In this document: positions 1 to 6,035 of the stretch, one piece after another | Position numbering within the stretch: the first letter of the stretch is position 1 | How the letters are laid out: every line of letters starts with the position of its first letter | Source of the DNA: Bacillota bacterium | GTDB taxonomy: Bacteria; Bacillota; Clostridia; Lachnospirales; Lachnospiraceae | Assembly (NCBI GenBank): GCA_009177215.1 | Contig: WFLY01000223.1 | Span: 3,233-9,267, forward strand | Length of the DNA stretch: 6,035 bases | Direction: 5' to 3' | The notes under the pieces: model-generated | What the model was told of the DNA's origin: nothing | The model's database searches: none | Seen by the model: the letters and a program-made list of their open reading frames with translations, nothing else | Translations under genes and position numbers: made by a program

Positions 1-9
1 CATTCGATG

Positions 10-18
10 TGATATACT
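10..18 (+). promoter_or_regulatory. Possible extended -10 promoter element
   Basis: The bases TGATATACT contain a TG dinucleotide one base upstream of TATACT, which matches five of six positions of the sigma-A -10 consensus. Transcription would begin near base 25 and leave an untranslated leader of roughly 95 bases before the ATG at 122. Any -35 box would lie before the window, so it cannot be checked. One frame stays open from base 2 to a TAA at 41-43, so the element could instead sit inside the end of an upstream gene. Confidence 0.35.
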
Positions 19-121
19 AATTACAAGTAAAGCAAGTTTTTAAGTTCCGCATAACAGCCGGGCGCTTATCTCAATAATAGATAGCCGAATAACAGATGAA
101 GGAGAAAGGTAGGTATTTTTT

Positions 122-391
122 ATGAACAAACTGGAGAATTTGATGGATATGGCAAGGTTGAATGAACTTCTTGGCAAAAAACAGGAAGAGAAAAAGAAAT
201 GCAACGTCCTTTTGTGGGTGCTTGCAATTATTGGTGTAGTAGCTGCTGTTGCAGGAATCTGCTATGCTGTGTACCGTTACTTTACTCCCAATTATCTGGA
301 AGACTTCGAGGATGACTTTGATGACGATTTTGAGACAGAAGAAGATGATGAGGAAGATGATTTCTTTGAGGATGAGAGCGTAACAGAATAA
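122..391 (+). CDS. Small single-pass membrane protein with highly acidic C-terminal tail, function unknown
   Basis: I do not recognise this 89-residue protein as a named family. Residues 1-27 form a charged N-terminal stretch ending in a lysine cluster (KKK at 24-26). Residues about 28-51 are a clear hydrophobic helix rich in Val, Ala and Ile. The rest is extremely acidic: 20 of residues 60-85 are Asp or Glu, with Phe at 62, 66 and 70 at four-residue spacing. The lysines before the helix suggest, by the positive-inside rule, a cytoplasmic N-terminus and an external acidic tail, but this is inference. No signal-peptidase site is evident, so it should stay membrane-anchored. The ATG at 122 is preceded by AAGGAG (99-104) and AAAGG (105-109), both rather far from the start. 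The stop lies 21 bases before rlmD, which suggests one transcript. Coding status is supported by the coherent helix and tail; function is open. Confidence 0.8.
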   Translation: MNKLENLMDMARLNELLGKKQEEKKKCNVLLWVLAIIGVVAAVAGICYAVYRYFTPNYLEDFEDDFDDDFETEEDDEEDDFFEDESVTE

Positions 392-394
392 ATT

Positions 395-400
395 AAGGAG
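395..400 (+). promoter_or_regulatory. Ribosome binding site of rlmD
   Basis: AAGGAG lies in the 21-base gap between the acidic membrane protein and rlmD, 12 bases before the ATG at 413. The spacing is slightly long, and a weaker GGCAGG directly abuts the start. It supports the ATG at 413, from which the TRAM domain begins immediately. Confidence 0.6.
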
Positions 401-412
401 TACCTTGGCAGG

Positions 413-1882
413 ATGAAAAAAGGACAGGTATATGAAGGTATTGTAGAGAGGGTGGATTTCCCGGGTAAAGGCATTGTACGAGTAGGGGAGGACACCGTTG
501 TCGTGAAGAACAGCCTGCCCGGTCAGAAGGTAACGCTTTCGGTGAATAAGGTTCGCAAAGGGAAGGCGGAAGGCAGACTTTTGGAGGTGACGGAGAAGTC
601 ACCTCTGGAGGTGGGCAGTCCGTGTTCCCATTTTGGCGTGTGTGGAGGCTGTACCTATCTGCCATTTACTTATGAGGAGCAGATGCGCATCAAGGAGGAG
701 CAGGTAAAGCGACTGTTGGACGGTGTGCTTTGCAGGCAAAAGCAGCCTTACAAGTGGGAGGGTATTAAAGCCAGTCCACAGGTATATGAATACCGCAACA
801 AGATGGAGTTTTCCTTTGGGGATGAATATAAGGACGGACCGCTTTCCCTTGGGATGCATAAACGAGGAAGCTTTTACGATGTGGTACAGGTGGAGGACTG
901 CAAAATCGTTGATGCCGACTATCGCTTAATTTTAAAGACGGTGAGGGAATATTTCGGTAAATATCGGGTGTCCTTTTTTCACAGATTAAGGCATGAGGGG
1001 TATCTGCGTCATTTATTGGTGAGAAAGGCTTCCGCTACAGGAGAGATTCTTGTGGCGCTGGTGACTACGTCTCAGAATCCATGGGGTGGGATATCGGTAT
1101 CAGGCGGGCAGGCAGAGGATGCTGATGTAGGAATTTTATTTGAACAGGGAATAGCGACAGCAGGAGAGCTGATTGCGGGCTTTTGTGGCAGTCTGCTGTC
1201 ATTGGAGAAGGAGCGCCGGCTTTCAGGGCGATTTGCGGGAATTTTACATATTACTAACGACTCGTTGGCGGATGTGGTGAAAAGTGACAGGACGGATGTG
1301 CTTTACGGGCAGGAATTTCTCTATGAGGAGCTGCTTGGACTTAAATTTAAGATTTCCACTTTCTCATTTTTTCAGACTAATTCTCACAGTGCGGAGGTGC
1401 TTTATCAGACCGCAAGGGAATATGTGGGTGATCTGGGAGGCGCAGATAAAACGGTGTTTGACCTTTACAGTGGAACCGGCACGATCACTCAGCTCATGGC
1501 TCCGGTGGCGGGTAAGGTAATCGGTGTGGAAATCGTGGAGGAAGCGGTGGAGGCTGCAAAGCGCAGCGCAAAGGAAAACGGACTGTCCAATTGTGAATTT
1601 ATAGCCGGCGATGTGCTTAAGGTTCTTGACGAAGTGGAGGAGCGACCGGATATGATTATTTTGGATCCGCCCCGCGATGGTATTCATCCCAAGGCACTGC
1701 CTAAAATCATTTCTTACGGTGTGGAGAGGATTGTCTATATTTCCTGCAAGCCGACCAGTCTTGTGAGGGATTTGGAGGTGTTTTTGGAGAACGGATATGT
1801 GGCGGAGAAGGCAGTGGCGGTGGACCAATTTCCTTGGACAAGCGGAATAGAGACGGTGGTTTTGCTTTCGAAAAAAGGCTAG
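413..1882 (+). CDS. rlmD: 23S rRNA (uracil-5-)-methyltransferase RlmD/RumA (possibly RlmCD type)
   Basis: This SAM-dependent enzyme makes 5-methyluridine in 23S rRNA, at U1939 in E. coli numbering. Some Firmicutes homologues (RlmCD) also modify U747. The 489-residue protein has the full architecture. An N-terminal TRAM RNA-binding domain covers about residues 1-60. Four cysteines, C71, C77, C80 (CxxxxxCxxC) and C163, match the [4Fe-4S] ligands of E. coli RumA. A Rossmann methyltransferase domain follows, with FFQTN at 319-323, SAM motif I DLYSGTG at 350-356 and LDPPRDG at 417-423. The catalytic nucleophile is C445 in YISCKP, and E480 in SGIET is the likely general base. Residues about 222-270 form a loosely conserved stretch between domains. 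Length is slightly above the usual 430-460. The gene is richer in G and C than the two downstream genes. Family assignment is secure; the exact target uridine is not. Confidence 0.95.
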   Translation: MKKGQVYEGIVERVDFPGKGIVRVGEDTVVVKNSLPGQKVTLSVNKVRKGKAEGRLLEVTEKSPLEVGSPCSHFGVCGGCTYLPFTYEEQMRIKEEQVKRLLDGVLCRQKQPYKWEGIKASPQVYEYRNKMEFSFGDEYKDGPLSLGMHKRGSFYDVVQVEDCKIVDADYRLILKTVREYFGKYRVSFFHRLRHEGYLRHLLVRKASATGEILVALVTTSQNPWGGISVSGGQAEDADVGILFEQGIATAGELIAGFCGSLLSLEKERRLSGRFAGILHITNDSLADVVKSDRTDVLYGQEFLYEELLGLKFKISTFSFFQTNSHSAEVLYQTAREYVGDLGGADKTVFDLYSGTGTITQLMAPVAGKVIGVEIVEEAVEAAKRSAKENGLSNCEFIAGDVLKVLDEVEERPDMIILDPPRDGIHPKALPKIISYGVERIVYISCKPTSLVRDLEVFLENGYVAEKAVAVDQFPWTSGIETVVLLSKKG

Positions 1883-1971
1883 GCAGGTAAATTAGTAGTT
1901 GAGCGAGGGGAATTAAAGCGCTGCCGGATGAGTTTTACAGTTGATAAAGTGAAAGGGATAGGGAAAAACAG
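1883..1971 (+). other. Intergenic gap between rlmD and the nuclease pair
   Basis: I see no stem followed by a T-run that would end rlmD transcription, and no convincing -35/-10 pair. TTTACA at 1934-1939 with GATAGG 17 bases later is too poor a match and too near the start codon. Purine-rich AAAGGG (1952-1957) and AGGG (1960-1963, eight bases before the ATG) are the likely ribosome binding site for the gene at 1972. Confidence 0.5.
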
Positions 1972-3075
1972 ATGATTAAGATACTACATACAGGTGATCT
2001 TCATCTAGGAAGAAGGTATAGTAATCAAAAACCGCAGATTGCGGAAAAGTATAGCGATGCTCGAATAGAGGCGCTTAATAGGATTATCCGTGTAGCAGAG
2101 GACGAGGCTTGTGATTATGTCGTTGTAGCCGGAGATTTGTTTGACACAAAGTATGTGCCTGCTGCATTGATTAAGCAGGTATGTGAAATTCTCGGAACAT
2201 GTGTATGTCCGGTTGTTGTATTGCCTGGTAATCATGATTTTTATGAGGGCAAGGATGATAAAATCTGGAGAGGGTTTATGGAGAATGCCTCCGGCAATAC
2301 AACACTTTTTACAAGCAATGAGCCTGTTAGGATGGATGGCATTGTGTTTTATCCATGTATATGCTTTGATAAGTATTCGGAAGAGAATGTTATTGGATGG
2401 GTACAAGAAAATACGGAACGTGCTGACAATATGATTCATGTAGGTGTAGCACACGGAGCTATTGAAGGGCTTTCGTATGATAAGGAAAAGAAATACTATT
2501 ATATGACTCAATCGGAATTAGAGCAAAGCAATATGGATTTATGGCTGATTGGCCATACGCACATTCCTTATCCGGCAGCAGATGTGATAGAAAATCAAAA
2601 AATTTTTAATGCGGGTACTCACCAGCAGACAGATATTGCAGATAATTCGGAAGGGTCTGTATTTATTATTGAAATAAATGGTGATAAGAAGATTATTGCC
2701 AAGAAAGTACATACCGGTGTTTTGCGGTTTTGTAAGAGAAACCTTCATTTAATGCATGGTCAGTCTTTAAAAGCGGAAATTGAGTCTGCTTTATCTGATT
2801 TGGACGCTGAAAGCGCCAGCGTCAGATTACAGATTACAGGTGTGGCATTGGCGGAGGATTATGAGGCAAGGAGTGATATTTATAGAGGATTTGAGGATTG
2901 TTTTGTAAAATTTGAACCGCTGGACGCTGATTTGCAGCCGGAAATTACAGAAGAAATGATTGATTCTGAAACAATAGACGGTTCGGTCGAAAATCAGTTA
3001 CTGAAGAAATATATCGGAGAACCGGAGCTTTTAAATCTGGCATATGATTTAGTCAAGCGCTGTAAGGGGGAATAA
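1972..3075 (+). CDS. Mre11/SbcD/YhaO-like metallophosphoesterase (DNA repair nuclease subunit)
   Basis: Predicted Mn-dependent DNA nuclease, the catalytic subunit of an Mre11-Rad50 type complex. The 367-residue protein has the five phosphoesterase motifs in order: GDLHLG (8-13, D9 and H11), GDLFD (54-58, D55), GNHD (86-89, N87 plus catalytic H88), AHG (160-162, H161) and GHTH (194-197, H195 and H197). All seven expected metal ligands are therefore present. After NAGTHQQTD (213-221) comes a cap-like region (about 250-315), then a charged C-terminal tail (325-367) that in this family can contact the ATPase partner. It is close in size to Bacillus YhaO (about 400). The ATG at 1972 begins exactly at the first beta-strand, and AGGG lies eight bases upstream. 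Its stop is five bases before the ATPase gene, so the two products are almost certainly made together. Nuclease polarity cannot be read from the sequence. A non-nuclease phosphoesterase is unlikely given the partner. Confidence 0.9.
   Translation: MIKILHTGDLHLGRRYSNQKPQIAEKYSDARIEALNRIIRVAEDEACDYVVVAGDLFDTKYVPAALIKQVCEILGTCVCPVVVLPGNHDFYEGKDDKIWRGFMENASGNTTLFTSNEPVRMDGIVFYPCICFDKYSEENVIGWVQENTERADNMIHVGVAHGAIEGLSYDKEKKYYYMTQSELEQSNMDLWLIGHTHIPYPAADVIENQKIFNAGTHQQTDIADNSEGSVFIIEINGDKKIIAKKVHTGVLRFCKRNLHLMHGQSLKAEIESALSDLDAESASVRLQITGVALAEDYEARSDIYRGFEDCFVKFEPLDADLQPEITEEMIDSETIDGSVENQLLKKYIGEPELLNLAYDLVKRCKGE
3063..3070 (+). promoter_or_regulatory. Ribosome binding site of the ATPase gene, inside the end of the nuclease gene
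   Basis: TAAGGGGG overlaps the last codons of the phosphoesterase gene and ends ten bases before the ATG at 3081. With only five bases between stop and start, this arrangement points to translational coupling and matched production of the two subunits. Confidence 0.65.
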
Positions 3076-3080
3076 ATAAT

Positions 3081-5498
3081 ATGATTATAAAATCTTTTTC
3101 TACAGAACAGTTTGCCGGTATTAATGATAAACAGATTTTGTTTTCTGACGGGATGAATGTAGTATTGGGCGATAACGAAGCAGGAAAGAGCACTATGATT
3201 TCTGCCATGTATTATGCTTTCAATAAACCGGTAAAAATTGATAGCCGTTCCGATAGGGAGTTTTTGCAGACGGTGTTTCCTACTGGCGGAGCGGACACGG
3301 TAGATGCAACAGTTACTGTACGGACATCGGAAGATGAATACAAGCTAAAGAAGATATGGGACAAGAAAGGTCGTGAGACTACAGTGAATTTCAAGCCGCA
3401 GAGTTCAGGCTTGCTTCGTGGAGCTCAGGCTGAAGAGGCGTTGAAGGAGTTATTAAAATACGGTACTGCGGTATATAATAATTTGATTTTTGGCAGACAG
3501 AGTAATGAAGAAGAAGTCTTGGAGTGGTGCTATAGCTTTTTTTCTTCTAAGCCCGGCAAGGATGTGGAGGAAGTAAAAAAGAAAATTACAGAGGCATTTT
3601 CTGCAGTCGGAGGTATTTCGCCGGATAAATTTGCGGAAATGCTTGATATGGAGATAAATGGCGGCGGGGTCGGTAAAAATAAGGTGAAAGGCTTAATTGG
3701 GAGATGGGATATTGAGCATGATGAACCGGAGCGGGATGCAAGGGGGAATGTTAAGATTTGGCAAAGCGGAAAAGGGAGTATTGTAGAGGCTTTTTACGCA
3801 TACGATGAAGCGCGGAAACAGCTTGAAGCAGCCGCAGGTGTCGAAGATAAAGTTGCTGATAGTACGAAACGTATCGCAGAATTGCTTGCAGATAAGTCAA
3901 AGCATGAGAATGACCGCGAGGCATTAATAAGCCTGCACGGCACCATTGAAGCGAGAGAACATGTTGAGGAACTACTTAGAAAAGCAAAAAATGAAAGAGA
4001 TGCCGCAGCCAGAGCCATTGAGAATTGGCCGTCAGAGGAAGAAACACTGGAGAAATTAAAGGCACTCCAGACTTCACAGCAAGAAAAGGCAAATCGTGCG
4101 CAAAAGAAAAAATTACTTGACCTTATCGATGAAATTCAAAAAATCCAGAGGGCAAGTGAGGGTATTCATGCTGAAATAAATCAATATCAGGATTTGGCAA
4201 ATGATTATAGGAAGGCATTGGATGCTGAGAAGCGGATAACAACAATAAATGGAATGCTGACTTCCGCTAAGTTAAGGGCAGCTATCGCAATGAAGAGCGG
4301 ATATAAGACGATCGTTACTTTGGCGAATGGAACAAGAAAGGAAGTTGCCGCTTCAGAGATAATTGATGTAGACGGATTTGTAACATTGGATATCCCGGAA
4401 ATTGCAACTATTCAAGTTGCCCCACAGGATTTGGATGTAGATGGGCTTTTGGAAGAAAAAACTGAGAAAATTCAGGAAAGAGATGAAATGATAGGTAAAT
4501 ATTCCGTTGCTTCTGTGGTAGAGTTGTCTGATTTAGTCCGTTTAATGGAAGAAAAGAGAGATAAAATCAAAGCTTATGAGAAGGAAATCAAAATGCTTTT
4601 AGGAACAAAGACACTCGAAACCTATCAGGCAGAAGCAGATTCAATTGTTACAGATGGGAGCGTGGAGATATCCGATGATTTAGACGATGAAATTACCGAT
4701 ATTTTATCTAAAATGGGTAAGAATTCGCTTGATGTAGCGATTGGTTCATTAGGTACGAAAATTGAGGGATATGAGAAAGCATATTCTACACAGCCTGAAC
4801 TGATTGATAAGTATCAAGAATACGAAGAGCAGGTCGGTTCTTATACCTTGAGACTGGAAAAATACTCGGATGGTCCGCAAATGACAGAGCGTGAGTATAC
4901 AGAGCGGCTTGATAAATTAAAAAAACAGATTGATGTAATAGATAAAGAGGTGGGAGAGCTTAGGACGAAGCTTGGTATGTTATCTGTAGATGAGATTACG
5001 GATATTTCCGGTTTGGAAGCGTCTGTTGAAGAGAAAAAGCAGAAATGGCTCCATGAAAAGAAGAAATATGAATATTATATTCGGATTAAGGCGGATTTTG
5101 AAGCGCTTCACTCCAAAACAGGGGATGAATTTAACGGGTTTTATGACAAATTTAATGAATATTTAGCTCTTATCACTGGGAACCGTGTTTCTCTGACAAC
5201 AGATTCGGAAGGCTTATGTCTTCAGAGCGAGTCTAATGGAGTGAATTCCAAAGAACTGCTTTCGGAAGGAACCAAAAAGACAGTATTGCTTGCGTTCCGT
5301 TTAGCGGTATTGGAATATTTTTTTCCGGATGGCGGAGGTTTTGTTATTTTGGACGATAGTCTGCTTGATATGGACCCCGGCAGAAGAGAGCAGGCGGCAA
5401 TACTCCTTAATAATTTCGCAGAGAACAATCAAGTTATATTTACAACATGTGATCCTGTCATTGCAGATTTGCTTGGAGGAAATCTTATACGGCTATAA
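3081..5498 (+). CDS. Rad50/SbcC/YhaN-like SMC-family ATPase without zinc hook
   Basis: Predicted ATP-driven DNA-binding partner of the upstream nuclease, 805 residues. The N-terminal ATPase lobe has Walker A GDNEAGKST (30-38) and a Q-loop glutamine at 140 in FGRQ. Long Lys/Glu-rich coiled-coil arms run about 240-400 and 455-680. The C-terminal lobe has the ABC signature LSEGT (727-731), Walker B VILDD (755-759) and a D-loop LLDMDP (761-766). There are only three cysteines (150, 713, 790) and no CxxC, so the zinc hook used by SbcC and Rad50 to pair is absent. At the coil apex lies a beta-rich segment (about 402-450). At the switch position, where relatives have FTCH, this protein has TTCD (788-791). 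It is shorter than Bacillus YhaN (about 960) but resembles that group in the GNExGKST-type P-loop and in lacking a hook. RecN or RecF are ruled out by the nuclease partner and architecture. Repair versus defence role is undecided. Confidence 0.9.
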   Translation: MIIKSFSTEQFAGINDKQILFSDGMNVVLGDNEAGKSTMISAMYYAFNKPVKIDSRSDREFLQTVFPTGGADTVDATVTVRTSEDEYKLKKIWDKKGRETTVNFKPQSSGLLRGAQAEEALKELLKYGTAVYNNLIFGRQSNEEEVLEWCYSFFSSKPGKDVEEVKKKITEAFSAVGGISPDKFAEMLDMEINGGGVGKNKVKGLIGRWDIEHDEPERDARGNVKIWQSGKGSIVEAFYAYDEARKQLEAAAGVEDKVADSTKRIAELLADKSKHENDREALISLHGTIEAREHVEELLRKAKNERDAAARAIENWPSEEETLEKLKALQTSQQEKANRAQKKKLLDLIDEIQKIQRASEGIHAEINQYQDLANDYRKALDAEKRITTINGMLTSAKLRAAIAMKSGYKTIVTLANGTRKEVAASEIIDVDGFVTLDIPEIATIQVAPQDLDVDGLLEEKTEKIQERDEMIGKYSVASVVELSDLVRLMEEKRDKIKAYEKEIKMLLGTKTLETYQAEADSIVTDGSVEISDDLDDEITDILSKMGKNSLDVAIGSLGTKIEGYEKAYSTQPELIDKYQEYEEQVGSYTLRLEKYSDGPQMTEREYTERLDKLKKQIDVIDKEVGELRTKLGMLSVDEITDISGLEASVEEKKQKWLHEKKKYEYYIRIKADFEALHSKTGDEFNGFYDKFNEYLALITGNRVSLTTDSEGLCLQSESNGVNSKELLSEGTKKTVLLAFRLAVLEYFFPDGGGFVILDDSLLDMDPGRREQAAILLNNFAENNQVIFTTCDPVIADLLGGNLIRL
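4284..4430 (+). other. Beta-rich insert at the apex of the ATPase coiled coil
   Basis: This codes residues 402-450 of the ATPase. The flanks are heptad-like and charged, but this stretch changes to short alternating hydrophobic strands: KTIVTL, EVAASEIIDV, FVTLDIP and ATIQVAP, with turns at ANGT and DVDG. It sits near the middle of the protein, where Rad50 and SbcC carry the CxxC hook. I recall similar 'GxxxVxVxxPGxAxIxVxP' segments in related ATPases of other bacteria, so it is probably a recurring module rather than unique. A role in dimer contact is inference. Confidence 0.6.
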
Positions 5499-5549
5499 GG
5501 CCGCATTCTCGAAAAGTTATTTGTCTTGTAGTTGGAAGGGAGTGAGGTT
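5499..5549 (+). other. Short gap after the ATPase gene
   Basis: The gap holds no U-rich terminator and no good promoter. A four-pair stem, CGGC at 5490-5493 with GCCG at 5500-5503, straddles the ATPase stop codon, but no T-run follows. Read-through into the last gene is therefore possible. Confidence 0.4.
5536..5542 (+). promoter_or_regulatory. Ribosome binding site that fixes the start of the last gene
   Basis: AAGGGAG ends seven bases before the ATG at 5550, an ideal spacing. An in-frame TTG at 5532 would give a product six residues longer, but it would place this site inside the coding region and has no comparable site of its own. The ATG is therefore preferred. Confidence 0.75.
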
Positions 5550-6026
5550 ATGCACTTTGGCTTTTCTTATGTGGGATTGATTTTTCTTGTTATGCTGATG
5601 GTTCCCAATATATTGTGGACAAAGAATCAGCCGAAGGATTATGAGAAGTATGTGACTAAGGAAAACAAAGTCCTATTGGTTTTTGAGAGAGTCGGGGAAA
5701 TGTTGGTGTCGGGTGTGATTTTAATTTTTTCGGATTTCAACATTGGCAGGCTGTCATTGTGGTCTTTGTGGTTGCTTGGGGCGGCAGTGTTAATGCTGCT
5801 TTATGAGATATACTGGATTCGATATTTTCGCAGTTCTAAGACTATGAGGGATTTTTACTGTGATATGCTGGGAATCCCGGTTCCGGGCGCCAGCCTTCCG
5901 GTGGCAGCGGCTATATTGATTGGTATTTATGGGAGAAATCTTTTTTTGATTATTGCAGCGGTTATTCTTGGAATAGGACATATAGGAATCCATTGGGAAC
6001 ATAGGAAGGAATCAAGTATAAACTGA
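5550..6026 (+). CDS. Small multi-pass membrane protein of unknown function
   Basis: The product is 158 residues and strongly hydrophobic. Likely membrane helices are about 4-23, 41-60, 66-90 and one or two within 112-147 (a Pro/Gly-containing segment, then LFLIIAAVILGIGHIGIHW). Between helices 1 and 2 is a polar stretch starting with the motif NILWTKNQPKDYEKY (20-34), which looks like a conserved family signature. A basic loop (RYFRSSKTMR, 91-100) follows helix 3 and should face the cytoplasm. The tail is short and charged (HRKESSIN). I recall similar uncharacterised proteins in Clostridia, but can name no domain or function. There are no catalytic motifs or signal-peptidase site. It lies 51 bases after the ATPase gene, so co-transcription is possible but not compelling. 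The base composition and codon style do not stand out. Confidence 0.85.
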   Translation: MHFGFSYVGLIFLVMLMVPNILWTKNQPKDYEKYVTKENKVLLVFERVGEMLVSGVILIFSDFNIGRLSLWSLWLLGAAVLMLLYEIYWIRYFRSSKTMRDFYCDMLGIPVPGASLPVAAAILIGIYGRNLFLIIAAVILGIGHIGIHWEHRKESSIN

Positions 6027-6035
6027 GGCGGAACG

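Noticed and set aside
66..84. Small TATCT/AGATA hairpin in the leader of the first gene, considered as a riboswitch or attenuator
   Set aside because: It is five or six weak pairs only, with no competing structure, terminator or known aptamer motif.
292..495. Minus-strand frame with a long Ser/Lys run
   Set aside because: The serine run is simply the complement of the Asp/Glu codons of the acidic tail, and the frame crosses into rlmD.
1364..1828. 154-codon open frame on the minus strand within rlmD
   Set aside because: It lies wholly opposite conserved rlmD motifs, including the SAM site and catalytic Cys. Its translation has no recognisable domain, so it is a shadow frame.
2005..2511. 168-codon open frame on the minus strand within the phosphoesterase gene
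   Set aside because: The plus strand carries all metal-binding motifs here. The reverse translation is low-complexity hydrophobic with no family features.
3537..3543. Run of seven T in the ATPase gene as a phase-variation or frameshift site
   Set aside because: The frame reads through normally as SFFSS. The run is short for phase variation and encodes ordinary Phe codons.
5490..5503. CGGC/GCCG stem at the end of the ATPase gene as a terminator
   Set aside because: It has only four pairs, overlaps the stop codon and is not followed by a T-run.
5532..5549. TTG start extending the last membrane protein by six residues
   Set aside because: The extension would cover the strong AAGGGAG ribosome binding site, which is ideally placed for the ATG at 5550.

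Overview
The window looks like chromosomal DNA of a low-to-mid GC Gram-positive anaerobe, most likely class Clostridia and plausibly Lachnospiraceae. The grounds are strong AGGAG-type ribosome binding sites, many ATG starts, an rlmD gene of the Fe-S type, and YhaO/YhaN-like rather than classical SbcCD-like repair proteins. The taxonomic call is inference from style; no rRNA marker is present. All five genes read on the + strand, and no RNA gene, insertion sequence or CRISPR array is visible.

Region 1 (about 1-1882): a short leader with a possible extended -10 box precedes a small single-pass membrane protein with a very acidic tail (122-391). It is followed 21 bases later by rlmD (413-1882), a 23S rRNA m5U methyltransferase with every expected motif. 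The two are probably co-transcribed.

Region 2 (1972-5498): after an 89-base gap with no clear terminator or promoter comes a tight two-gene unit. The first gene is an Mre11/SbcD/YhaO-like metallophosphoesterase with all metal ligands. Five bases later comes an 805-residue Rad50/SbcC/YhaN-like coiled-coil ATPase. Together they should form a DNA end-processing nuclease complex. The ATPase has no CxxC zinc hook. Where the apex of the coiled coil would be it has a short beta-rich segment, and its switch-loop histidine appears to be replaced by aspartate. This pair is less GC-rich than rlmD and is the most interesting part of the window. It could be housekeeping repair or an accessory/defence nuclease; the sequence alone does not decide.

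Region 3 (5499-6035): a 51-base gap leads to a small multi-pass membrane protein of unknown function (5550-6026), with nothing recognisable after its stop.
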